Source: Clostridiales bacterium UBA6363 | GTDB lineage: Bacteria; Bacillota; Clostridia; UBA1381 | Assembly (NCBI GenBank): GCA_002438865.1 | Contig: DJRJ01000068.1 | Span: 658-7,852 of the forward strand | Direction: 5' to 3' | DNA: 7,195 nt | Part shown: positions 1 through 7,195 of the stretch, piece after piece | Position numbering within the stretch: the stretch's first letter is position 1 | Layout: each line of letters starts with the position of its first letter | The notes under the pieces: generated by a model | The model's input: the letters and a program-made list of their open reading frames with translations, nothing else | Told to the model about the DNA's origin: nothing | Databases searched by the model: none | Translations under genes and position numbers: made by a program

Positions 1-1660
1 GCATGGTGTCCTCATCGTGCTCCACCACAATGAGCGTGTTGCCTATGTCGCGCAGATGGCGCAGCGTGGCGAGCAGTTTGTCGTTATCTCTCTGGTGCAG
101 ACCGATGCTCGGCTCGTCAAGAATATACAAAACGCCCGTAAGTCCTGAGCCTATCTGCGTTGCAAGGCGTATTCTCTGTGCCTCGCCGCCCGAAAGCGTT
201 CCGGAAGAACGTGAAAGCGAAAGATAATCCAATCCGACATCAAGCAGAAACTGTAAACGTGCTTTTATTTCTTTTATCACCTGCGACACAATAACCTTTT
301 CACGCTCCGTAAGCTTAAGATTATTTATAAACTCCATTTCCTCACGTATCGGCATACGTGTGAAATTGTAAATGTTCATATCGTTTATTGTTACGGCAAG
401 CACTTCATCGTTTAATCTTGCACCGTGACAATGACTGCACGTAACATTGTTGATATACCTCTCAAGGTCGTTTTTGGAGTAAATTGACGTTGTTTCGTTG
501 TACCGTCTTTCAAGATTTGCCGCAACGCCCTCAAACGGTGCCGCATAAACACCCTTTCCGTATGAGCGGTTATAGCGCATATTTATCTTTTCGTTTCCCG
601 TGCCGTACATAACGATATGCTTTATATCGTCAGATAAATCTTTCCACGGAGTATTAATATCAAATCCGTAATGCTCGGCAAGCGCAGTATAATACATATG
701 CGCCATACTGTCCTTTATTTCGGGAGCTGCCCAGCCGCTCGCATAAAGAGCGCCCTCAATAAGGCTTTTATCCTCGTCACGCACTATAAGCGACGGGTCG
801 ATTTTTGATATACTTCCCAAGCCGCCGCAATGCGGACACGCACCGTAGGGATTATTGAACGAAAACATACGGGGCGAAAGTTCGTGCAGGCTTATTCCGC
901 AGTTTTCGCAGGAATAGCTTTGGCTGAATGTAAGCATATCGCTTCCGATAACATCAATCATCACCACATCGCCCGTAAGCTTAAGTGCCGTTTCGATGGA
1001 ATCGGTAAGCCTTTTGGCTATGTTTTCACGTATAATCAAACGATCCACTACTATTTCTATGGAATGTTTCTTTGTCTTTTCAAGTGAAATATCCTCGCTT
1101 AAATCACGCATTTCGCCGTCTGCACGGACACGCACATATCCGTTTTTCTTTGCGCTGTCGAGTACCTTTTTGTGTTCGCCCTTCTGCCCTCTTATAACGG
1201 GCGCAAGAATTTGAATTTTAGTTCCCTCGCCCAATTCAAGCACTCTGTCCACAATCTGGTCAATACTTTGCTTTTTAACCTCACGTCCGCATTTTGGACA
1301 ATGAGGAATACCTATTCTGCCGTATAATAGTCTTAAATAATCATATATTTCCGTGACCGTTCCAACTGTTGAACGTGGATTTTTTGACGTAGTTTTCTGA
1401 TCAATGCTTATAGCCGGAGAAAGACCCTCTATATAATCAACATCGGGTTTGTCCATCTGTCCCAAAAACTGCCTTGCATATGACGAGAGCGACTCCATAT
1501 ATCTGCGCTGACCCTCGGCATATATTGTGTCAAATGCAAGTGAGGATTTGCCCGATCCCGAAAGACCTGTTATGACAACAAGCTTTTCACGGGGGATGTT
1601 TACATTTATATTTTTCAGATTATGCTCACGTGCGCCGAGTATTTTAATTTCTTTAGCCAT
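1..1660 (-). CDS. uvrA: UvrA, excinuclease ABC subunit A (partial, C-terminus outside window)
   Basis: UvrA is the damage-sensing ATPase of nucleotide excision repair; as a dimer it finds distorted DNA and loads UvrB. About 553 residues are visible, beginning [18 protein letters not shown] and ending in the VVEHDEDTM segment of the first nucleotide-binding domain; the family is usually about 940 residues. Seen: Walker A GLSGSGKS at residues 32-39; a CPKC pair at 121-124; a zinc-finger CxxC pair at 251/254 and another at 275/278, with the usual spacing of about 20; the ABC signature LSGGE at 489-493; and Walker [13 protein letters not shown] with D515 and E516. The ATG at 1660 follows an AGAGGT ribosome binding site (1667-1672) that overlaps the stop codon of the upstream small gene, which ends 11 bp away. 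It is probably the last or near-last gene of a uvrB operon and would be SOS-controlled from the promoter near 4060. Identity is certain from the motifs; the second ATPase half is not visible. Confidence 0.98.
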   Translation of the reverse strand, partial: MAKEIKILGAREHNLKNINVNIPREKLVVITGLSGSGKSSLAFDTIYAEGQRRYMESLSSYARQFLGQMDKPDVDYIEGLSPAISIDQKTTSKNPRSTVGTVTEIYDYLRLLYGRIGIPHCPKCGREVKKQSIDQIVDRVLELGEGTKIQILAPVIRGQKGEHKKVLDSAKKNGYVRVRADGEMRDLSEDISLEKTKKHSIEIVVDRLIIRENIAKRLTDSIETALKLTGDVVMIDVIGSDMLTFSQSYSCENCGISLHELSPRMFSFNNPYGACPHCGGLGSISKIDPSLIVRDEDKSLIEGALYASGWAAPEIKDSMAHMYYTALAEHYGFDINTPWKDLSDDIKHIVMYGTGNEKINMRYNRSYGKGVYAAPFEGVAANLERRYNETTSIYSKNDLERYINNVTCSHCHGARLNDEVLAVTINDMNIYNFTRMPIREEMEFINNLKLTEREKVIVSQVIKEIKARLQFLLDVGLDYLSLSRSSGTLSGGEAQRIRLATQIGSGLTGVLYILDEPSIGLHQRDNDKLLATLRHLRDIGNTLIVVEHDEDTM

Positions 1661-1671
1661 TTGTTTACCTC

Positions 1672-2049
1672 TTATTGAAGATAACAGCTTCCGCTGTTTT
1701 TGTATCTATTAAGCATATTTTTCTTTTCCGCTGCCGCATTGCGGTAATCCTCCGCAATCGAGTTTTCAAAAATACGTTCTATTAAATCGTCCTCCGAAAA
1801 CGCAAGCGTTGCAGACTTTAACACCTCTATCCGATCCGCCTCCGAAAATTCACGTATGTCGATTATTTCCGTCGGTACGCCGAGTATATCGGTCAAGGCG
1901 TCACAGGTAGAGTACAGTATGTTCATTTTGATGTTTTTATCACAAAAGCATACAAACTCGACCTTATCCGTATATTCAAGCACATACAGAATAGGTGTTA
2001 AAACTTTTTCTTTTAACAGCTGTACGGCTGTTTCCATTGTATCGGTCAT
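1672..2049 (-). CDS. Hypothetical protein of 125 residues between uvrB and uvrA
   Basis: I do not recognise a named family. The gene is well supported: it starts with ATG 13 bp after the uvrB stop, has an AGGAG ribosome binding site (2060-2064) overlapping that stop, and ends 11 bp before uvrA, so it is almost certainly co-transcribed with both. The protein is small, soluble-looking and acidic in the middle, with no signal peptide or membrane segment. It has an N-terminal helix (about residues 5-25), a hydrophobic strand-like VEFVCFC (30-36), an [11 protein letters not shown] segment (56-66), a [13 protein letters not shown] segment (72-84) and a charged helical tail (87-117). The order 'strand, helix, VPxEIIDI, RIxVLKxAxLxF' resembles the C-terminal half of small MNT-type nucleotidyltransferases, but the catalytic GS...DxD motif is not present, so any such relationship would be to a catalytically dead version. 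That is inference only. Its place suggests, without proving, a link to repair. Confidence 0.85.
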   Translation of the reverse strand: MTDTMETAVQLLKEKVLTPILYVLEYTDKVEFVCFCDKNIKMNILYSTCDALTDILGVPTEIIDIREFSEADRIEVLKSATLAFSEDDLIERIFENSIAEDYRNAAAEKKNMLNRYKNSGSCYLQ

Positions 2050-2062
2050 TTTTTACTATCTC

Positions 2063-4021
2063 CTATGTCAGATATTCCTTTTCGATTTTGCGTATACGGT
2101 CGCGTATAGCCGCCGCCTGCTCAAAATCAAGATTTTCGGCTGCTTTGAACATTTCCGCCGTAAGCTCTGCAAGAAGCTCTGTATAATCCGTTTTTTCCTC
2201 CTCATCAGCCTTTTCTTCAACAGGCTTTAAGGACTGAAGAATATCACGTATATCTTTCTTTATCGTCTGCGGAATGATATTATGCTCCTCATTGTACTTT
2301 TTCTGCAGTTCACGCCTTCTCTGCGTTTCCGAGATGGCGTTCTGCATTGAGTTTGTTATCGTATCCGCATAAAGTATTACCTTTCCTTCGGCGTTTCTCG
2401 CCGCTCTGCCTATAGTCTGGATAAGCGACATTTCACTTCGCAAAAATCCCTCTTTGTCGGCGTCAAGTATGGCAACAAGCGCCACTTCGGGAATATCCAG
2501 TCCCTCACGCAGAAGATTTATTCCGACAAGCACATCATACGTACCCATTCTCAACTCTTTTATTATCTCCGTACGCTCGATTGTGCTTATGTCGGAGTGC
2601 ATATATGTTACTTTTATACCGACGCCTTTAAGATACTCGGTCAAATCCTCCGCCATACGCTTTGTGAGCGTGGTTACAAGCGTTCTGAAACCTTTTTCGG
2701 TTTCTTTGTTTATCTCGCCTATTAAATCGTCTATCTGATTTTGAGTCGGGCGTATAAATATTTCGGGATCAAGCAGACCTGTGGGACGTATTACCTGCTC
2801 CACTATGGCACTTGAATGTTCCTTTTCGTATTCTGCCGGAGTTGCACTCGTGAATATCACCTGGTTTAAGCGCTCCTCAAATTCGTTGAATTTGAGCGGT
2901 CTGTTGTCTGCCGCACTCGGCAGACGGAAACCGTATTTTATAAGCGTTTCCTTTCTTGCACGGTCGCCGTTGTACATTCCGCACACCTGCGGAACGGTAA
3001 CGTGCGACTCATCTATTATCATAAGATAATCTTCGGGGAAATAGTCCAAAAGCGTAAACGGCGCACTTCCCGGCGCTCTGCCGCTTATATGCCTCGAATA
3101 GTTTTCTATGCCCTGGCAAAAGCCTATTTCCTGCATCATTTCAAGGTCATACCGTGTGCGCTGCTCTATTCTCTGCGCTTCGATAAGCATATCATGTTCC
3201 TTGAAATATTTTACCTGCTCCTCCATTTCAAGTTCTATACCTGCCATTGCGGCAAGCATTTTATCGTTTGTTGTAACGTAATGCGATGCCGGCGAAATAA
3301 CTGCATGCTGTCTTATTCCGATAACCTCGCCCGTTACGACGTTTACCTCGCTTATGCGCTCTATTTCATCGCCGAAAAATTCCACTCTCACGGCGTTTTC
3401 GCCGTTGTTTGACGGGAATATTTCAAGCACATCTCCCCTTACTCGAAACTTGTTTCTCACAAAATTTATATCGTTTCTTTCATATTGCATTGCAACAAGC
3501 TTTTTTAGGATTTCATCTCTGTCTTTCTGCATACCGACACGCAGTGAAAGCATAAGATTTTTATAATCCTCAGGGTCGCCCAAGCCGTATATACACGACA
3601 CGCTCGAAACAATAATTACGTCCTTGCGCTCGAACAGCGCAAATGTTGCGCTGTGGCGAAGCTTATCTATTTCCTCGTTTGTCATAGAGTTTTTCTCAAT
3701 ATAAGTATCTGTCTGCGGAATGTATGCCTCCGGCTGATAATAGTCGTAATACGATACAAAAAATTCAACGCAGTTTTCGGGGAAAAACTCCTTAAATTCA
3801 CTGCATAGCTGTGCCGCAAGAGTTTTATTATGAGCAAGCACAATCGTAGGCTTGTTTACCTTTGCGATAATATTTGCCATTGTAAAGGTTTTTCCCGAAC
3901 CCGTTACGCCCATAAGCGTCTGAAACTTTTCGCCTTTCAATACGCCGTCGGCAAGCTTTTCTATAGCCTGAGGCTGATCGCCTTTCGGTGTGTATTCGGA
4001 AACAAGCTTGAATTTATCCAA
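2063..4021 (-). CDS. uvrB: UvrB, excinuclease ABC subunit B, with TTG start
   Basis: UvrB is the helicase-like protein that receives damaged DNA from UvrA, verifies the lesion and recruits UvrC for incision. From the TTG at 4021 the protein is 652 residues, normal for the family, beginning [20 protein letters not shown], the conserved UvrB N-terminus. Seen: Walker A GVTGSGKT (38-45); the tyrosine-rich beta-hairpin that clamps DNA (about 88-110, [11 protein letters not shown]); Walker B DESH (337-340); motif [11 protein letters not shown] (535-543); and a C-terminal UVR domain (about 613-650) that contacts UvrC or UvrA. An in-frame ATG lies upstream at 4060, but it sits upstream of the -10 box and would add 13 non-conserved residues. 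The TTG has an excellent ribosome binding site six bases upstream. The gene opens the uvrB-hypothetical-uvrA operon and stops with TAG. Confidence 0.98.
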   Translation of the reverse strand: MDKFKLVSEYTPKGDQPQAIEKLADGVLKGEKFQTLMGVTGSGKTFTMANIIAKVNKPTIVLAHNKTLAAQLCSEFKEFFPENCVEFFVSYYDYYQPEAYIPQTDTYIEKNSMTNEEIDKLRHSATFALFERKDVIIVSSVSCIYGLGDPEDYKNLMLSLRVGMQKDRDEILKKLVAMQYERNDINFVRNKFRVRGDVLEIFPSNNGENAVRVEFFGDEIERISEVNVVTGEVIGIRQHAVISPASHYVTTNDKMLAAMAGIELEMEEQVKYFKEHDMLIEAQRIEQRTRYDLEMMQEIGFCQGIENYSRHISGRAPGSAPFTLLDYFPEDYLMIIDESHVTVPQVCGMYNGDRARKETLIKYGFRLPSAADNRPLKFNEFEERLNQVIFTSATPAEYEKEHSSAIVEQVIRPTGLLDPEIFIRPTQNQIDDLIGEINKETEKGFRTLVTTLTKRMAEDLTEYLKGVGIKVTYMHSDISTIERTEIIKELRMGTYDVLVGINLLREGLDIPEVALVAILDADKEGFLRSEMSLIQTIGRAARNAEGKVILYADTITNSMQNAISETQRRRELQKKYNEEHNIIPQTIKKDIRDILQSLKPVEEKADEEEKTDYTELLAELTAEMFKAAENLDFEQAAAIRDRIRKIEKEYLT

Positions 4022-4027
4022 TGCGGA

Positions 4028-4037
4028 CACCTCCCTT
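4028..4037 (-). promoter_or_regulatory. Ribosome binding site fixing the uvrB TTG start
   Basis: On the minus strand this reads AAGGGAGGTG, an almost complete match to the anti-Shine-Dalgarno end of 16S rRNA, with six bases to the TTG at 4021. It decides the start in favour of TTG over the ATG at 4060. The strong site may offset the weaker start codon. Confidence 0.9.
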
Positions 4038-4050
4038 TTGTATCTTATAC

Positions 4051-4079
4051 AGTATATCACATAATTTTTAATTTGTCAA
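4051..4079 (-). promoter_or_regulatory. Sigma-A type promoter of the uvrB operon
   Basis: The minus strand shows TTGACA (4079-4074) as a perfect -35 box, a 17-bp spacer and TATACT (4056-4051) as a near-perfect -10 box. Transcription would start near 4044, giving a leader of about 23 bases before the TTG start of uvrB. The spacer is AT-rich. A LexA-like box overlaps the -35 element, consistent with repression by occlusion of RNA polymerase. Confidence 0.88.
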
Positions 4080-4090
4080 ACATTTGTTTG
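4077..4090 (-). promoter_or_regulatory. Probable LexA (DinR) SOS operator upstream of uvrB
   Basis: The minus strand reads CAAACAAATGTTTG, matching the Gram-positive LexA/DinR consensus CGAACRNRYGTTYG at 13 of 14 positions; the exception is A for G at position 2. It overlaps the -35 box by three bases, a position suited to repression. Regulation of uvrB and uvrA by LexA is established in Bacillus subtilis, so the match in this place is meaningful, although the half-site AAAC instead of GAAC may weaken binding. LexA itself is not encoded in the window. Confidence 0.72.
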
Positions 4091-4091
4091 G

Positions 4092-4145
4092 AAAAATTGA
4101 AATACACCGCTCCGTGTACATATGTACAATCCGAACGGTGTATTT
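4092..4145 (-). terminator. Probable intrinsic terminator between the rex operon and uvrB operon
   Basis: A perfect 10-bp outer stem (AAATACACCG at 4100-4109 with CGGTGTATTT at 4136-4145 on the plus strand) encloses partly paired bases and an apical 14-bp palindrome at 4115-4128. Reading on the minus strand it begins six bases after the stop of the P-loop gene and ends in a five-T run (4096-4092). It would end the aconitase-rex-NTPase transcript just before the uvrB promoter. The T run is separated from the stem by a few bases, so efficiency is uncertain. A T-rich tract also follows the stem on the plus strand, but no plus-strand gene is seen to need it. Confidence 0.7.
4115..4128. repeat. 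Perfect 14-bp palindrome TGTACATATGTACA
   Basis: A perfect inverted repeat lies at the apex of the terminator hairpin, 36 bp upstream of the uvrB -35 box. It most simply forms the hairpin tip (a five-base stem with an ATAT loop). It could also be a protein-binding site, but it does not match LexA or the clostridial Rex consensus. Confidence 0.55.
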
Positions 4146-4151
4146 TTATGT

Positions 4152-4967
4152 TTACATGAATATTCTCCTTACAAGAATATTGACTCTGCGCACATTTACC
4201 GATGTATATTCTTCCACATTACTGCGTATTGTATGCTGGATTTTTCTGCACACACGGCGGATATTGTCAGTACCTGACAGCGTAACCGTCATATCGATGT
4301 GAACGCCGTGAGCGGTTGTTCTGAGATTTATATTGAGTATTTGCTTTACCTCATGTACCTTTCTTGTTTCATGCATTGCCATTGCGATGATTACGTTATT
4401 TGAAATGCTGTAATCACCCATATAGCTGAACGTAGGTCGCACTATCGATTTTTCCTCAAGTACATTGATTTTATCGGAGTCAAGCACTTTTTGAAAACGT
4501 CTTAAAGGATGCAGAAAATATCCCGAAAAATCCTGCTTAATCTCAAAAGTCGGAACGGGAATAACGTGCTTGCCTTCAACATTGCGCATTTTTTGTGCAG
4601 CAGCTATTTCCTCGGGGGATGCTTCCTCGGTAATATATATATACTTCTCCACCGGCGGCAATCCTATATTGGCGGCAATCCTATCTACCATTCCCTCGGA
4701 CGTGCCGAGAATCATTATACTGTTTATTTTATTTGCCGCAATTGCACGCTGTACCTCAACGCACTGCTCTTTTTTCATAAACAAAGCATGCTTTACCGAC
4801 GCAATCCTTGTAGCCTCACGCTTTGCCGAATAACCTGCAAGAACCTTGCCGTGCGAAATCATAATTCCGTCGTCTATAATCGCATCGGCATTATACTTCT
4901 GCGAAACGGTTACGCTCCTGTAGCTTTTTCCCGTGCCGCTCGGCCCTACAAATGCAATCACTCTCAT
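4152..4967 (-). CDS. P-loop NTPase fused to an Asp23/Gls24-like domain
   Basis: A 271-residue protein with two parts. The N-terminal part (about 1-160) is a P-loop NTPase-like domain: Walker A GPSGTGKS at 8-15 after the strand MRVIAFV, an acidic IIDDG segment at 30-34 in the place where small kinases carry a substrate-binding acidic pair, and a hydrophobic SIMILG strand at 83-88 without a classical Walker B aspartate. The C-terminal part (about 185-270) resembles the Asp23/Gls24 (DUF322) fold: YSISNNVIIAMAMHE, then a GVHIDMTVTL strand, a helix, and a final SVNVRRVNILV strand. In other proteins this domain is linked to envelope stress and cell-surface complexes. Substrate and role are unknown. 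No signal peptide or membrane segment is seen, so it is probably cytoplasmic. The start codon lies 4 bp after the rex stop; its AAGGA ribosome binding site (4976-4980) is inside the end of rex, implying translational coupling. The domain reading is from pattern recognition, not a profile search. Confidence 0.85.
   Translation of the reverse strand: MRVIAFVGPSGTGKSYRSVTVSQKYNADAIIDDGIMISHGKVLAGYSAKREATRIASVKHALFMKKEQCVEVQRAIAANKINSIMILGTSEGMVDRIAANIGLPPVEKYIYITEEASPEEIAAAQKMRNVEGKHVIPVPTFEIKQDFSGYFLHPLRRFQKVLDSDKINVLEEKSIVRPTFSYMGDYSISNNVIIAMAMHETRKVHEVKQILNINLRTTAHGVHIDMTVTLSGTDNIRRVCRKIQHTIRSNVEEYTSVNVRRVNILVRRIFM
4654..4684. repeat. Short 14-bp direct repeat inside the NTPase gene
   Basis: GGCGGCAATCCTAT occurs at 4654-4667 and again at 4671-4684, a period of 17 bp. 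Because 17 is not a multiple of three, the two copies are read in different frames (as RIAA and IGLPP). The reading frame is intact across it. Probably coincidental. Confidence 0.4.
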
Positions 4968-4971
4968 AAAA

Positions 4972-5610
4972 TCAATCCTTACTTTGCTTAATCTTATATG
5001 ACAAGGTCATAAGCGAGTCGGACATATGTACATTCTCCACCGCAATCTTTTCCGAAAGCTTTAGTTCCGTGTAGGAAAAATTCAAAAGTCCCTTAACGCC
5101 GCATTCCGCCAAAAGCTCCGCCGTCTTTTTTACTTCTTTTCCGGGGAGCGTGAGCATTGCTATGTCTACCCTGTTCTTCATAAGGAAGTTTTTAAGCACA
5201 TCGACGGACATAACCTCAATACCGTTTATTCGTGTGCCGATTACGTTTTTATCAATGTCAAAAATCCCCACAAGCTTAAATCCTCGTTTTGCAAAATGAC
5301 TGTGATTTGCAAGCGCACGTCCGAGGTTTCCGGCACCGATGATTATGGTTGTGTCCTCATCATGCAGACCGAGAATATCGCCTATCGCATGATACAGATG
5401 TTCTACGTTGTATCCGTACCCCTGCTGACCGAATCCGCCGAAATAGTTAAAATCCTGGCGTATCTGCGAGGCGGTAACATTCATTTTTTTGCTGAGTGCA
5501 CCCGATGAAATTTTTGTTATGTTTTGTTCCAGCAGATCACCGAGGTATCTGTAATACCTCGGCAGCCGCTTTACAACAACCGCAGGAACGTGTCTTTCCT
5601 GTTCGTTCAT
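4972..5610 (-). CDS. rex: Redox-sensing transcriptional repressor Rex
   Basis: Rex is a homodimeric cytoplasmic repressor that binds DNA when NAD+ dominates and lets go when NADH rises, adjusting fermentation and respiratory genes to redox state. The 212-residue length is normal. Seen: an N-terminal winged-helix domain (about 8-75) with the conserved recognition region TASQIRQDFNYFGGFG (46-61) and QGYGYNV (63-69), and a Rossmann NAD(H)-binding domain with GAGNLG (92-97) and the strand-end acidic FDID (117-120) that would contact the adenosine ribose. The C-terminal helix (about 195-208) is the swapped dimer helix of the family. The ATG at 5610 follows an AAGGGGA ribosome binding site (5619-5625) touching the aconitase stop, 14 bp away. 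In clostridia Rex sites resemble TTGTTAAnnnnTTAACAA; none is evident in the window, so any autoregulation would act at the operon promoter outside it. Confidence 0.97.
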   Translation of the reverse strand: MNEQERHVPAVVVKRLPRYYRYLGDLLEQNITKISSGALSKKMNVTASQIRQDFNYFGGFGQQGYGYNVEHLYHAIGDILGLHDEDTTIIIGAGNLGRALANHSHFAKRGFKLVGIFDIDKNVIGTRINGIEVMSVDVLKNFLMKNRVDIAMLTLPGKEVKKTAELLAECGVKGLLNFSYTELKLSEKIAVENVHMSDSLMTLSYKIKQSKD

Positions 5611-5624
5611 TATTTTTATCCCCT

Positions 5625-7195
5625 TTATTGAGCGTTTTTCTTTGTATAATTCAAAAGTCCGCCCGCAAAAATCATATCTTTCTGACGCTGTGAGAAATTA
5701 ACGTTTACATCAAAATCAAAGCCTTTTGTTACGTTCGTAACCTTAACCGTTTCGCCGTTCTCAATCTGACCCTTTACGTTGTCTATTCTGAGTTCGTCGG
5801 ACATATCTATTCTGTCATAGTCGCTTTCGTTTGCAAAAGTCATAGGTATAATGCCCGCATTGATGAGGTTAGCCATATGTATTCTTGCAAATGACTTTGT
5901 TATAACTGCTTTTACTCCCAGATACAGCGGTGCAAGTGCGGCGTGTTCTCTTGAAGAACCCTGACCGTAATTTGCTCCGCCTATTATAATGCTCTTTTTC
6001 ATTTCAAGCGCTCTGTCATGGAATTTTTCATCACACACGCTGAAACAATACTTTGAAATTTCCGGTATGTTTGAGCGCAAAGGAAGTATTTTAGCGCCTG
6101 CCGGCATAATATGATCCGTTGTTATGTTGTCACCCACTTTAAGACTCACGCCTGCGTCTACCGTATCTGCAAGCGGTTCGGAAAGCGGGAACGGCTTAAT
6201 ATTCGGACCTCTGAGAATTTCAACGCTGTCCATATCTTTTTCGTCAACCGGTTTTACTATCATATTATCGTTTACGGTAAACTTTTCGGGAAGCTTAAAT
6301 TCAGGCTCATCACCGAGAGTTCTCGGGTCCGTAAGCACGCCCGTAATTGCGGACGCCGCCGCAACCTCTGGTGATATAAGATATATCTGACCGTCTTTTG
6401 TTCCGCTTCTGCCCTCAAAGTTTCTGTTGAAAGTTCTTAACGATATACCCTTTGAATTGGGTGACTGTCCCATACCGATACAAGGACCGCACGCACTTTC
6501 GAGTATTCTTGCGCCTGCGTCTATAAGCGTTGCGAGTGCACCGTTTTCTGCAAGCATATTAAGCACCTGCTTTGAGCCGGGAGCTATCGAAAGTGACACA
6601 TCGGGATGAACGGTCTTGCCTTTCAGTATATACGCAACCTTAAGCATATCCAGAAGTGATGAGTTTGTGCAGGAGCCGATACATACCTGGTCAATCTTCA
6701 TTGCGCCTATTTCATTTACCGATTTTACGTTATCCGGCATATGCGGACAAGCGGCAAGCGGCTCAAGTTCACTTAAGTTAATATCGATTTCTTCATCATA
6801 AACCGCATCTTCATCGGCACAAAGCGGTGTGTATGCTTCCTCCCTGCTCTGTGCTTTCAAGAACTCGTATGTTACCTCGTCCGACGGGAATATTGATGTT
6901 GTTGCGCCAAGCTCCGCACCCATATTGGTGATGGTTGCACGCTCCGGCACGGAAAGAGTTTTTACTCCCTCGCCGCAATATTCTATAACTTTTCCGACTC
7001 CGCCCTTAACGGTCATTCTTCTTAAAACCTCAAGAATAACGTCCTTTGCGGCAACCCACGGCGAAAGCTTACCAGTAAGATTAACCTTAACCACCTTAGG
7101 ACAGGTTATGTAGTACGTGCCGCCGCCCATTGCAACGGCAACGTCCATACCGCCCGCGCCGATGGCAATCATACCGATACCGCCGCCGGTCGGCG
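5625..7195 (-). CDS. acn: Aconitate hydratase (partial, N-terminus outside window)
   Basis: Aconitase interconverts citrate and isocitrate via cis-aconitate with a [4Fe-4S] cluster, in the cytoplasm; in an anaerobe this usually feeds 2-oxoglutarate and glutamate synthesis. 522 residues are visible, opening in the PTGGGIG segment after the family's usual DSHTP motif, so roughly 115 residues are missing and the full protein would be about 640, the length of the short bacterial single-chain type. Counting from the internal Met at 7172: cluster cysteines are C168 (in GSCTNSS), C228 and C231 (in CGPCIGMGQ); the swivel domain holds DNITTDHIMPAGA (348-360); and the catalytic serine/arginine loop is YGQGSSREH (402-410). 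Both the cluster core and the swivel domain are in one chain, which argues against a split LeuC/LeuD-type isopropylmalate isomerase. The frame stays open to the window edge, so the Met at 7172 is not the start. It precedes rex by 14 bp, implying one operon. Confidence 0.95.
   Translation of the reverse strand, partial: PTGGGIGMIAIGAGGMDVAVAMGGGTYYITCPKVVKVNLTGKLSPWVAAKDVILEVLRRMTVKGGVGKVIEYCGEGVKTLSVPERATITNMGAELGATTSIFPSDEVTYEFLKAQSREEAYTPLCADEDAVYDEEIDINLSELEPLAACPHMPDNVKSVNEIGAMKIDQVCIGSCTNSSLLDMLKVAYILKGKTVHPDVSLSIAPGSKQVLNMLAENGALATLIDAGARILESACGPCIGMGQSPNSKGISLRTFNRNFEGRSGTKDGQIYLISPEVAAASAITGVLTDPRTLGDEPEFKLPEKFTVNDNMIVKPVDEKDMDSVEILRGPNIKPFPLSEPLADTVDAGVSLKVGDNITTDHIMPAGAKILPLRSNIPEISKYCFSVCDEKFHDRALEMKKSIIIGGANYGQGSSREHAALAPLYLGVKAVITKSFARIHMANLINAGIIPMTFANESDYDRIDMSDELRIDNVKGQIENGETVKVTNVTKGFDFDVNVNFSQRQKDMIFAGGLLNYTKKNAQ

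Noticed and set aside
830..1087. Open frame of 85 codons on the plus strand, opposite uvrA
   Set aside because: It is antisense to the zinc-finger region of uvrA, with no independent start signals and no recognisable product.
1856..2230. Open frame of 124 codons on the plus strand, opposite the hypothetical gene and the uvrB end
   Set aside because: Similar in length to the minus-strand hypothetical gene, so it was considered as a rival. The minus-strand gene has the better ribosome binding site, operon spacing and ordinary protein composition.
3002..3412. Open frame of 136 codons on the plus strand
   Set aside because: It is fully antisense to uvrB, whose protein motifs are unmistakable. 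The product has a composition typical of a shadow frame.
4509..4991. Open frame of 160 codons on the plus strand
   Set aside because: It lies opposite the NTPase gene and the end of rex, has no convincing ribosome binding site, and its cysteine- and tyrosine-rich product resembles no family. It is an antisense shadow.
5021..5031. ACATATGTACA inside rex, similar to the palindrome in the terminator
   Set aside because: It encodes part of the NVHMSDSL segment of Rex and is only a partial match. A shared regulatory element is not supported.
7150..7172. Methionine codon at 7172 as the aconitase start
   Set aside because: The frame continues upstream to the window edge and encodes the conserved PTGGGIG stretch, so this methionine is internal.

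Overview
The window carries six protein-coding genes, all on the minus strand, packed with almost no intergenic space apart from one gap of about 130 bp (4022-4151). The gene families and layout suggest a low-to-moderate GC Firmicute of class Clostridia, probably a gut-type anaerobe. The indications are a Rex repressor with the clostridial-style QDFNYFGGFGQQGYGY segment, a LexA/DinR-type box, strong AGGAGG-like ribosome binding sites, and a P-loop/Gls24 fusion protein of a kind I associate with clostridia. The species cannot be fixed from the sequence alone.

Read in transcription order (high to low coordinates), the first unit is aconitase (5625-7195, N-terminus outside the window), then rex (4972-5610), then a P-loop NTPase fused to an Asp23/Gls24-like domain (4152-4967). 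Gaps of 14 and 4 bp, and ribosome binding sites overlapping the preceding stop codon or reading frame, indicate one operon. Its promoter is upstream of the window. A hairpin at 4092-4145 is the likely terminator. This unit joins a citrate/isocitrate Fe-S enzyme with an NADH/NAD+ sensing repressor, plus an ATPase-like protein of unknown role.

The second unit is the nucleotide excision repair operon: uvrB (2063-4021, with a TTG start), a 125-residue protein of unknown function (1672-2049), and uvrA (1-1660, C-terminus outside the window). Its promoter is clear: TTGACA, a 17-bp spacer, then TATACT. A near-consensus LexA operator overlaps the -35 box, so SOS induction is the likely regulation. 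UvrA and UvrB cooperate in damage recognition and loading for UvrC incision. The small gene between them is the least understood part of this unit.

I saw no tRNA, rRNA, CRISPR array, insertion sequence or phage-like gene. The most interesting points are the NTPase-Gls24 fusion downstream of rex, the unknown gene inside the uvrBA operon, and the compact SOS control region. Most of the window is ordinary housekeeping sequence, and nothing in it amounts to an obvious new defence or mobile system.
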